From Deinococcus sp. Arct2-2 (GTDB lineage: Bacteria; Deinococcota; Deinococci; Deinococcales; Deinococcaceae), in the NCBI RefSeq assembly GCF_004801315.1, contig NZ_SSNW01000030.1:1-54066 (forward strand): DNA of 54,066 bases. Direction: 5' to 3'. A program made the translations under genes and the position numbers. The notes under the pieces were generated by a model, which saw only the letters and a program-made list of their open reading frames with translations, was not told the DNA's origin and searched no databases. Shown piece after piece: positions 1 through 9,086 of the stretch (its first letter is position 1; every line of letters begins with the position of its first letter).

Positions 1-2
1 TT

Positions 3-1034
3 GGCATCGTTCACGGACGGTCACCCTACTCCGATCGCGTTAAGGCAACACAACCCGCCAAAGTGTTCGTCGGGACGCTGGCCACGCGGTTTCTGGTGGG
101 CAACCGCGAACTGTACATGATGGCCTCGGTGGGCATCAGCGTGATTCCGGAAGGGGGCAACGATGCCGAGTCACTGCAACTGACAGCAGATCTGGCGATG
201 TACCGGGCCAAAAGCCGGAAAACGGGATTCGCCGTGTTCGAACGGGAGTTCAATCGCCGCAGCCACGAGCGGTTCGAGTTGGCGAACGCGCTCAGGACGG
301 CTCTGGCGCTCAACCAATTTGAGGTGTACTATCAGCCGTTGGTGAGGCTGGACGATCAATGGCTCATCGGGGTAGAGGCCCTGCTGCGCTGGTACCACCC
401 CCGTCTAGGACGGATTCCCCCCCATCAGTTCATTCCCGTCGCAGAAGAAACCGGGTTGATTCTGGAGATCGGCGAATGGGTTCTCCGAACAGCGTGTCTT
501 CAGGGCGTGAGGTGGTTGCAAGAAGGCTTTCCCCCTGTGCGGATAGCGGTCAATGTCTCTGCGGTACAGTTCGAGAACCCTGACTTTGAAGAGACGGTGG
601 CCCGGTGCTTAGAAACGACTGGTTTTCCGGCGGGCCTCTTGGAACTGGAACTCACCGAGCGGGTCGTCATGAGTACGCCGGAAACCTCTGCGGTTCAAAT
701 GAAGCGGTTACGCGCTCTGGGACTGTCCATCGCCATCGATGATTTTGGAACGGGATACTCCAGCCTCAGTTATTTGGCCCGCCTGCCCATCAACATTCTT
801 AAAGTTGACCGGTCGTTTGTCACAGGGTTGAGTGAAACCTCGGCCAACTACTTGATCGTCAAAGCAATTATGGGCCTCGCAGAAGGCTTGCAACTCCTGA
901 CGGTTGCAGAAGGCATCGAAACGCGGGCAGAACTTGACCTCCTGCGTGACCTCGGGTGTCACCGGGGTCAGGGCTACCTGTTTGCTCGGCCCAGCTCGGC
1001 AAGGGCCATTTCCGCGATGTTCAGGATGCCGTGA
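3..1034 (+). CDS. EAL-domain c-di-GMP phosphodiesterase with GGDEF remnant, 5' partial
   Basis: The reading frame is open to the left edge, so the true start lies outside the window. The GTG at 63 would give a needless truncation inside the GGDEF fold. The first ~80 codons match the end of a GGDEF domain (ASVGIS, then ADLAMYRAK). The GGDEF signature itself is not in view. A complete EAL domain follows: EALLRW, NVSAVQF, ELTE, DDFGTGYSS, LKVDRSF, AEGIET and GQGYLF are all present, so the metal and catalytic residues look intact. The family hydrolyses cyclic di-GMP to pGpG. Whether the cyclase half is active, and which sensor sits upstream, cannot be seen. It ends in TGA, with about 190 bases of plain spacer before the next gene. 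Confidence 0.93.
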   Translation, partial: GIVHGRSPYSDRVKATQPAKVFVGTLATRFLVGNRELYMMASVGISVIPEGGNDAESLQLTADLAMYRAKSRKTGFAVFEREFNRRSHERFELANALRTALALNQFEVYYQPLVRLDDQWLIGVEALLRWYHPRLGRIPPHQFIPVAEETGLILEIGEWVLRTACLQGVRWLQEGFPPVRIAVNVSAVQFENPDFEETVARCLETTGFPAGLLELELTERVVMSTPETSAVQMKRLRALGLSIAIDDFGTGYSSLSYLARLPINILKVDRSFVTGLSETSANYLIVKAIMGLAEGLQLLTVAEGIETRAELDLLRDLGCHRGQGYLFARPSSARAISAMFRMP

Positions 1035-1222
1035 GCCAAAAACTGACCGGATGGTGCAACACTGAGACGACTTCTTGACCCGCTTGAGAAGCTTACGCCA
1101 GCTCCGGTTCAGGGTGGGCCGCTCCGGTTCACACGGCAGGTACAACCACACGTTGCCGGGCCACTTGGCTCAGCACGGAACAGAGCTGAGCGTGCCCGTT
1201 GTTCGGCGTTTTTGGAGGGCCT

Positions 1223-2080
1223 ATGCACGACCTTGATATTCGTACCTTTGGACAAGTGCGCGTCACCATTTCAGGACAAGACGTCGTCTGGCAGGCCGCC
1301 AGCGCCCGCAACCTGCTGTTCTTTCTGCTCTCTTTCCCCGAAGGGCGTGGCCGCCACGACATTGCTTTGGCCCTCTGGCCGGACGACGATGAGGCCAGCC
1401 CTGTGGTGAGTGCCCGGTTCCGGGTGGCGCTGCACCGCCTACGCGCCGCCTTGGGCGACATCGGCAGCGTCATTGGCGAACGCGAGCGCTACCGGCTCAG
1501 TCCCGAGGTGCTGGCCGCCAGCGACGTACACACACTGAGTGCCGCCGAACATGTTCAGGGCGCTGAACCTAGGCAGGCCGCCCTTCAGCAGGCTGTCATG
1601 GCCTATCGGGGGGAGTATTTGCCCGATCACCGCGCCGAATGGGCCATCACGGCCAGAGAGCAGCACAAGGCCACCTATGTCCGCGCCGCTTTGGAACGGG
1701 CGATGCAGCACTGCGTAGCCTCACAGTGCGGCCTAGCCATCGGGCATTTGGCGCAGGCGCTCAGCACCGACCCGCTTATCGGCGAAAACTACCATCAGGA
1801 CCTGATGACTTGTCTGGCGAATGTGGAAAGCCATTACTCGGCGGTCGAACACTACCGGCGCTTCATCAAATTTTTGCGGGACGACCTCAGCGATACGCCC
1901 ATGCTGGAAACGGTGACCCTAGCCGAGCGTCTCAAGGCAGGCGACCTGATCTGTCCTCACAAGATTGGCACGCACGCGCCCTGCACCAAGCACCTGATTC
2001 CGAAGTTGGGCTCCGAGGCCGATGGCGCTGAAATTCGTCCAGAAACTGAACCTAGCCAGCGCAGGTTCCCCTCGCTTTAG
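1223..2080 (+). CDS. BTAD-family (SARP-like) transcriptional regulator
   Basis: The protein has 285 residues. I chose the ATG at 1223 because TTTTTGGAGGG lies just upstream; a TTG at 1199 would add eight residues and has no ribosome binding site. The N-terminal ~95 residues form an OmpR/PhoB-like winged helix (IRTFGQVRV, then LLFFLLSFPEG, LWPDDD and RFRVALHRLR). The rest is the helical bacterial transcriptional activator domain with TPR-like repeats (AVMAYRGEYLPD, YHQDLMTCLANV, AVEHYRRFIKFLRDDLSDTP). Such stand-alone regulators are common in Deinococcus; their targets here are unknown. There is no ATPase domain. A remnant of a second BTAD C-terminus lies at 44169-44381, and a dispersed repeat follows this gene in the spacer to 2330. 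Confidence 0.85.
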   Translation: MHDLDIRTFGQVRVTISGQDVVWQAASARNLLFFLLSFPEGRGRHDIALALWPDDDEASPVVSARFRVALHRLRAALGDIGSVIGERERYRLSPEVLAASDVHTLSAAEHVQGAEPRQAALQQAVMAYRGEYLPDHRAEWAITAREQHKATYVRAALERAMQHCVASQCGLAIGHLAQALSTDPLIGENYHQDLMTCLANVESHYSAVEHYRRFIKFLRDDLSDTPMLETVTLAERLKAGDLICPHKIGTHAPCTKHLIPKLGSEADGAEIRPETEPSQRRFPSL

Positions 2081-2139
2081 CTTCCGGAGAGACGCTTGGA
2101 ATAAAAAGCCAAGTCCATTTCAGATACGAGATTAGACTG

Positions 2140-2275
2140 AATCCTTGACGTGAAGTGGGAACGCTTGCCCGGTGGCCCCCTCTGCTCCTTGCGCTCTGCG
2201 AGCCACCCGGCTGTTTCACAGCGCCCTTCTCCCACAACTGGAGAGGGCAACGACACATGTCCGGGACTCCTTCTA
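2140..2275. repeat. Dispersed repeat, type B, copy 1
   Basis: This spacer contains, on the minus strand, CTCCAGTTGTGGGAGAAGG, then GCGCTGTGAAACA, then CAGAGGGGGCCACC. The same blocks recur on the plus strand near 44070-44140, and partly near 47545-47630. No coding potential was seen. It looks like a short interspersed noncoding repeat. Boundaries are approximate. Confidence 0.55.
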
Positions 2276-2329
2276 ATCCCGGATCGGACGGCGCTCCGGT
2301 TGGCCCCTACCACCACTCCGGGCAGTACT

Positions 2330-3196
2330 TCAGGCTGGTTGAACCGGGTAAACGTCTTGGGCAACCAGCGCTCCGAGGATGTCGCGCACCGTAATGACCC
2401 CCAGCAGTTTGTGGCCGTGCCCCACCACCGGCAACCCGTGGACATCCGCGGCCAACATGGCTTCCAGCGCGTCGACGAGCAGCGCCTCTCCTGAAACCTC
2501 GGCGGTGGGCGGCGTCATCAAGTCCGCGACCGTCTTGCCTTCCAAGTAAAAGTGGTCTTCCATCACGGTGGGTCCGTGTGCTTCGGCAGGACGAACCATC
2601 AGGGCGCGAATATCTTGCTCATGCAGCACGCCCAACAAGACCTGATCCCGTACCACCGGCAAGACGCGGAGCCGGGTGATGACCAAGCGGGCCGCCGCTT
2701 CCGCCAAAGGCAGTTCAGGAAGCACCGTGACCGCTTCCGCCGACATGTGATGACGCACGGTGCCTAGGCCCGGCCGGGGATGCGCGACCACCGCCCGCAA
2801 GACATCGGTGAGACTCAAGAGGCCCAGAACGCTGCCGTTGCCGTCCACCACAGGCAATCCGCCCACATGCCGGTCGAGCATCGTCTGGATGGCCCGGTTC
2901 AGATCGTCTCCGGGACGGGCCGTCACCACCTCCGAATGCATCAGGGCCTGCACCTTCACGCTGCCGATCTGATACGCGAAATCCCACGCACTGTGCAGCG
3001 TTCCGAGTTCCGACAACGCGCGTTTGACCTGACCATCCGTTAAAAGTCCCACCAAGCGTCCTTCCTGTAAGACCAGCAAGCGCCGAACCCCAAGGGTTTG
3101 AAGCAAGACGACGGCTTCGGGCAGGGTTTGCTGGGCATTGATGGCGACGAATTGGTGGTGCATCGCACTCTGTACAAGCGCACTCTTTACAAGCAT
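2330..3196 (-). CDS. Four-CBS-domain protein
   Basis: The protein has 288 residues and starts at ATG with AGGAGG seven bases upstream. It consists of four CBS motifs arranged as two pairs (roughly residues 8-60, 80-140, 145-200 and 225-280), with repeated features such as LPVVDGNGSVLGLLSLTDVL, LPVVRDQVLLGVLHEQDI and LPVVGHGHKLLGVITVRDIL. CBS pairs bind adenosyl nucleotides such as AMP, ATP or SAM and usually regulate a partner. There is no attached enzyme, channel or DNA-binding domain, so this is a free-standing CBS protein of unknown partner. It is probably cytoplasmic. It lies alone, with the upstream gene transcribed the same way. Confidence 0.85.
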   Translation of the reverse strand: MLVKSALVQSAMHHQFVAINAQQTLPEAVVLLQTLGVRRLLVLQEGRLVGLLTDGQVKRALSELGTLHSAWDFAYQIGSVKVQALMHSEVVTARPGDDLNRAIQTMLDRHVGGLPVVDGNGSVLGLLSLTDVLRAVVAHPRPGLGTVRHHMSAEAVTVLPELPLAEAAARLVITRLRVLPVVRDQVLLGVLHEQDIRALMVRPAEAHGPTVMEDHFYLEGKTVADLMTPPTAEVSGEALLVDALEAMLAADVHGLPVVGHGHKLLGVITVRDILGALVAQDVYPVQPA

Positions 3197-3371
3197 AGCG
3201 GCCTCCTGAGGCCAAGCATCTCGCGCAGATGTTACAGACCCATTACCTCACTCGGCCTTGCGGCCAACAGAGCAGTCACGCACGGCCCTGAACTTCATCT
3301 GACGCCAGAAGACAAGCCTTGATGCACGCCGAACTCGGTGGTGACTGTTGTAGTTCGCCGGGCTGTGTCTG

Positions 3372-3409
3372 GAAAAAAAGGGTGCTGCTCACCGAAAGGC
3401 CGCAGCACC
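3372..3409 (-). terminator. Rho-independent terminator
   Basis: Read on the minus strand, GGTGCTGC and GCAGCACC form an 8-bp stem around a loop of about 13 bases, directly followed by a run of seven T. It would end transcripts of the small gene at 3536-3769 before they reach the CBS gene. Confidence 0.75.
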
Positions 3410-3491
3410 AGAAACATAAGGGCAGGACACGGCTGTGATGCTCCCTCGCCGCATGGACAATTCAGCGTCAAAGTCGTCCTGCGAGCAACAC

Positions 3492-3523
3492 GAAAGCCCA
3501 ACCCATTGCCGGGCCGGGCTTCC
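3492..3523 (-). terminator. Possible stem-loop after WGxxGxxG gene
   Basis: On the minus strand, GAAGCCC and GGGCTTTC can pair around a GC-rich loop just after the stop codon of the upstream gene. There is only a short T run. It is weaker than the terminator at 3372-3409. Confidence 0.4.
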
Positions 3524-3535
3524 GGGGACTAAGGC

Positions 3536-3769
3536 TTAGCGCTGGGCAGTGGTAGGCGTAACGATGCGTTCGCGCTCCGGCTCCCGCCGTAGGCCTGCCA
3601 GACCTGCGAGGCCCAAGAGGCCGAGCCAGCCCCAATTGAATCCGTCGTCATTGTTGTTGTCGGTCGTAGTGGTGGCCGTATCGGTCGCGGTGGTGTCCGT
3701 GGTGTCCTGTGCCAACGCGGGGCTAGCGAGAACCAATGTGCCGAGCAGTAGAGCAGTCTTGATGTTCAT
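3536..3769 (-). CDS. WGxxGxxG-CTERM family small exported protein
   Basis: The protein has 77 residues and starts at ATG after an AGGAGACCACT leader. A signal peptide is clear (KTALLLGTLVLASPALAQ, cleaved after AQ). A low-complexity Thr/Asp/Asn stretch follows (about residues 22-43). The C-terminus is a WGWLGLLG motif that matches WGxxGxxG exactly, inside a hydrophobic Gly/Leu helix and followed by a basic Arg-rich tail. This tripartite layout resembles C-terminal sorting signals of the CTERM type found in Deinococcus, cyanobacteria and Firmicutes. The function is unknown; a surface-anchored or processed peptide is plausible. No processing protease is visible nearby. Confidence 0.82.
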   Translation of the reverse strand: MNIKTALLLGTLVLASPALAQDTTDTTATDTATTTTDNNNDDGFNWGWLGLLGLAGLAGLRREPERERIVTPTTAQR

Positions 3770-4105
3770 AGTGGTCTCCTCAACATCGCAGACTTCGTCC
3801 GAATGTTTGAACGCCTACACTGTGCGGGAAGACCACCACAGCAATCCTTGGAGTGATCTCAAGGAGCATTGAAAAACTGCAGAGATGGCCTTAGGGTCAG
3901 ATTCAGTGACCCTTTAAGCCTGCGTGTACCGATAAGGTTTGCGTCCAGCCAAGGAAATGGAGCCAGAAAATCCAGCTTCTGCACACTGATCTGCCCACTA
4001 CAGCGCATTTCTATTGGTGGGGGCGTGCCCTATAGACACCGCAGTGGATAATTCAGCCGGGCCACGTTCGCCCCCATCTCAGGGTTCTAGACCACGGCTT
4101 CCGAC
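3770..4105. other. Intergenic region, nothing recognised
   Basis: No reading frame with recognisable protein features was found in these 336 bases. The first part carries the leader and promoter of the WGxxGxxG gene. The rest shows no strong repeat or RNA gene by eye. Confidence 0.4.
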
Positions 4106-4408
4106 CTACCCCTGCACTGGGGGCCGGAGCGTCTCCAAAAGGCGCGTGAGGAGTTCTTCGGCCTGTCGATACCCTGGCCGCAAGTAGACGGTGGCACACG
4201 TCGTCCAGTCCTGCACGGCCGCGACTTCCTGACCGCCGTCGTGCAGCTTGAGGTGCGGATACACGCCGTACTCCACGAAGCAGCCGAACGCGGGCGCCAG
4301 TTGCTCCAGCGCCCGCGTGTTGGCGTCTGTCCAGATCAGGGTATAGGGCAGCGCGAAGCAGGGTTTGCCGCAGGAGCCGCCCATGCCGATCAGCGGGAGT
4401 CCCGCCAC
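4106..4408 (-). CDS. Small protein of unknown function downstream of copA
   Basis: I do not recognise this family. From the GTG at 4408 it has 100 residues, with two cysteines near the start (GGSCGKPCF) and one later (TTCATVYL). The first two could hold a metal. The same frame continues upstream without a stop into the 3' end of copA. The extra codons look coding (PWVAAQKLPSKDLALDRLAF, then LERSRT), yet contain no ATG, GTG or TTG. A CTG at 4525, about eight bases after AAGGA and next to the copA stop, could be a non-standard start coupled to copA. The true N-terminus is therefore uncertain. Position after copA suggests co-transcription and a copper link, but this is inference. Confidence 0.6.
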   Translation of the reverse strand: MAGLPLIGMGGSCGKPCFALPYTLIWTDANTRALEQLAPAFGCFVEYGVYPHLKLHDGGQEVAAVQDWTTCATVYLRPGYRQAEELLTRLLETLRPPVQG

Positions 4409-4521
4409 CGTGGGCGTGGTGGCGCGGGTTCGGCTCCGTTCCAGAAACGCGAGACGGTCTAGCGCAAGGTCTTTGCTAGGAAGTTTCTGGGCCGCAACCC
4501 AGGGACCGACCGTCAGTTTGG

Positions 4522-7041
<2,520 letters not shown>

Positions 7042-7054
7042 CGTTGCCTCCAAA

Positions 7055-7069
7055 TCCCCCCTGAGGGGT
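7055..7069. promoter_or_regulatory. Inverted repeat in copA leader, possible operator
   Basis: CCCCTGAGGGG (read on the plus strand) is a near-perfect palindrome between the copA -10 box and the ribosome binding site. Its C/G-tract layout resembles the ACCCT...AGGGT operator in front of copZ, so it is a candidate second CsoR site. Confidence 0.4.
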
Positions 7070-7077
7070 TTAGAGAA

Positions 7078-7106
7078 AGCATAGGACGAATCTCGGCAGA
7101 GATCAA
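7078..7106 (-). promoter_or_regulatory. copA promoter
   Basis: On the minus strand, TTGATC (7101-7106) and TATGCT (7078-7083) are separated by exactly 17 bases. Transcription would start near 7071, giving a leader of about 30 bases that contains AACCCCTCAGGGG (an inverted repeat) and the GGAGG ribosome binding site. Confidence 0.65.
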
Positions 7107-7183
7107 GCGCAGGTGTCACGCATAAAATGCAGCCCAAATGACCTTTTTATACTTTGGTAGGCTCTGTGAACGTATAAGTTATC

Positions 7184-7212
7184 TTGACACCCTCCTGGGC
7201 AGGGTATAAGAT
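7184..7212 (+). promoter_or_regulatory. copZ-csoR leaderless promoter with embedded CsoR operator
   Basis: TTGACA (7184-7189) and TAAGAT (7207-7212) are 17 bases apart. The ATG of copZ starts six bases after the -10 box, so the mRNA would be leaderless. The spacer holds ACCCTCCTGGGCAGGGT (7189-7205), an inverted repeat ACCCT...AGGGT of the kind bound by CsoR proteins. Binding there would block RNA polymerase until Cu(I) releases the repressor. Confidence 0.75.
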
Positions 7213-7218
7213 TCGGAT

Positions 7219-7428
7219 ATGAATACGGAACTGAACATCAGCGGCATGACCTGCGGGCACTGCCAGACCGCCGTCACCAAAGCCCTCCAGAGCGTTCCCG
7301 GCGTTCAGGCCGTTCAGGTCGACTTGGCTACTGGGCAAGCTACGGTCGAAGGTCAAGCAGACCTCTCGGCCCTGCTGGCCGCCGTGACCGAAGAAGGGTA
7401 CGGCGCGCAGGTTCGGCAGTCACAGTAG
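7219..7428 (+). CDS. copZ: Copper chaperone CopZ (HMA domain)
   Basis: A 69-residue single heavy-metal-associated domain with GMTCGHC (Cys12 and Cys15) as the Cu(I) site. The beta-alpha-beta fold pattern is complete (VPGVQAVQVDLATGQATVEG). It is the usual length for CopZ, which carries cytoplasmic Cu(I) to CopA or CsoR. The start lies directly behind the -10 box, with no ribosome binding site. Its TAG stop overlaps by one base the GTG start of csoR, so the two are translationally coupled. It is divergent from copA. Confidence 0.95.
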   Translation: MNTELNISGMTCGHCQTAVTKALQSVPGVQAVQVDLATGQATVEGQADLSALLAAVTEEGYGAQVRQSQ

Positions 7429-7775
7429 TGACTAAAGCCCCAACCCCCCGGCGCAAGCAGGCCGAAGCGTCCACTCCGGACACGTCGCCCCCAGCGCACC
7501 CCCACCTCTGTATGCCCGAAGACTCACGGAAGCGGGCGGCCCGGCGGCTCAAGATCGCCCGTGGTCATCTCGACAGCATCGTGACCATGCTGGAAAACCC
7601 AGACGTGTACTGCGTCGATGTGCTGCGGCAGATTAAGGCCGTGCAGGGGGCGTTGTCCGGCGCGGGTGAGGTGGTTTTGCGCGGGCACTTGGAAGCCCAT
7701 GTGGCGACCGCGCATGAACGTGGCGACGGCACCGAGATCATCGAGGAACTGATGGAAGCCCTCAAATACACCTGA
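7428..7775 (+). CDS. csoR: CsoR-type copper-sensing repressor
   Basis: The protein has 115 residues with an all-helical CsoR/RcnR fold (RLKIARGHLDSIVTMLEN, then YCVDVLRQIKAVQGAL). Metal ligands are Cys62, His87 and His91. The usual Cys-His-Cys site has its third ligand replaced by His, the Cys-His-His version described for Thermus thermophilus CsoR. It has an N-terminal extension of about 28 residues compared with short CsoRs. Start is GTG overlapping the copZ stop. It should bind the inverted repeat at 7189-7205 and release it when loaded with Cu(I), making copZ-csoR autoregulated and probably controlling divergent copA. Confidence 0.93.
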   Translation: MTKAPTPRRKQAEASTPDTSPPAHPHLCMPEDSRKRAARRLKIARGHLDSIVTMLENPDVYCVDVLRQIKAVQGALSGAGEVVLRGHLEAHVATAHERGDGTEIIEELMEALKYT

Positions 7776-7796
7776 TTTAGACCGGAGATGAGTTGC

Positions 7797-7950
7797 CAGA
7801 ACCATTCGATTTGTGAAGCTGCGAAGCAGAGCGGAACGAGAGGCAGTAAGGACGAGAAGAGTGGCGTCCGTTCACGACGAGGGCGGGCGGCGTTTGCTGA
7901 ACATTCATTGCTTTTACTGATGTTGGAGAATCGGAGCAAGTCCATATGAG
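7797..7950 (-). repeat. Dispersed repeat, type A, copy 1
   Basis: Read on the minus strand it starts with TCATATGGACTTGCTCCGAT, then has CGTCGTGAACGGACGCC, CCACTCTTCTCGTCC and CCTCTCGTTCCGCTCTGC. The same ordered blocks occur at 8458-8620 and 11578-11712. There is no coding potential. It resembles the small noncoding repeats known in Deinococcus genomes. Confidence 0.6.
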
Positions 7951-8457
7951 TTGAGGGCAACGTTTGCGTGGGGTGGCAGTGATGCTGCCCTATTTTGTTT
8001 TGGGGCATCAGTCGAACGAACGTGCTTCCGTTCTCTGGAGGAACGCGGCTTCTGCGCCCTGTGTCAACGAGCGGTCAGATTGAACGGGTGACAATCTTGG
8101 GAAGGCTGCCTGAGGATAAGTGGCCCAGCAAAGTGTTGAAGTCATACGAACTCCGCTTCATTCCGCCCTCCTCTCCCATTCAGGGTTTCGCAAGTCGGAT
8201 AAAAGCGCCAAACGGTCGCGCCTTCAGTCGGAATTCGCATCATGCCGCACTGGCAAGCTTGCCCTTGACGTTGAAATTGGATCAACCACATGGCTCCCGT
8301 GCATTTCTCTGCACACTGGCAGCCAAGTGAACCCGATGTGGTCGACAATCCTGAGCGGCGTCACTTCACCTTCAACTCCCTGCTGAATTTCAAATCCAGT
8401 CTGATGCCCGCACTGCCACACCGAAAACGGTTCACAGGAACACGTTCGCAGGCGGAG
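7951..8457. other. Noncoding stretch between repeats
   Basis: No recognisable gene was found. A weak hairpin GGCAG-TGATG-CTGCC followed by TATTTTGTTTT lies at 7975-8001 and may end csoR transcripts. A short type A repeat end (TCATACGAACTCCGCTTCAT) begins at 8142. Reading frames here have no family resemblance. Confidence 0.4.
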
Positions 8458-8620
8458 TCATACGGAGTTGCTCCGATTCCCGACCCTATCGCAACAGCAC
8501 TGATAGGGTCGTCCATTACCGCCAGCCTTCGTCGTCAACGGACGCGGTTGACCACGCCACTCCTCCCGTCCTTCTTGCCACTCGCTCTACTCTGCTGGGC
8601 AGCTCTGCGAGTCGGATGAT
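8458..8620 (+). repeat. Dispersed repeat, type A, copy 2
   Basis: It begins TCATACGGAGTTGCTCCGAT, contains an extra short hairpin GACCCTATC...GATAGGGTC, then CGTCGTCAACGGACGC, CGCCACTCCTCCCGTC and GCAGCTCTGCGAG. It is the same family as 7797-7950 (opposite orientation) and 11578-11712. Confidence 0.6.
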
Positions 8621-9086
8621 TCTCGCGCAGTCTCGCAATTTGGCATCACCTGATGCAGCGTTCGCCGTTAGAGGGCAGCGCGGTTGGCGTCCCTCTTTTT
8701 GCCGCTTATTGAAATCCTCCCCCGGAGGGTCTAAGATACCGAGAGCGGGAGTGGTGATGGCTTGCCAATGAATGACCTGCACTTGTTGGTCTCTCAAGCG
8801 TTCGGAGTGGCGTATTTCGTCTGTAGTGCGATTGATCTCCCGGCTTCTTTGAGCGGCTTCGCTTGGTTTGACCGCCCTGTTTCCACATAAGCTGTGTATC
8901 CCCCTCGGGGGGTTACTGCTATGCGCGGATGCTCTCTCCTCCCGTCGACTTCTCCAGAGGGCCAAGATCAGCCCACGGCTCTCAACTCGAACCGCACGGA
9001 TGACCCCAGCCTAAGGTGGCGCTGAAACGCAGAGCCAGATCTCTCTTCAAGTACCAATCTCAAGCCTGCACGAACGGGAGAAGACC
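8621..9086. other. Noncoding stretch before CPD ATPase
   Basis: No convincing gene. The last 70 bases carry the leader of the ATPase at 9087, with GGGAGAAG as ribosome binding site. The minus-strand frame across 8516-8965 runs through the repeat and has no known domain. Confidence 0.4.

Larger units (their letters stand above)
3197..3535. other. Intergenic region with terminators, no gene seen
   Basis: There is no convincing reading frame in these 339 bases. They hold a minus-strand terminator at 3372-3409 and a weaker stem-loop at 3492-3523, both downstream of the WGxxGxxG gene. Confidence 0.5.

Noticed and set aside
8516..8965. Minus-strand frame of 149 codons in the repeat-rich gap
   Set aside because: It runs through the type A repeat and spacer and has no recognisable domain or start signal.
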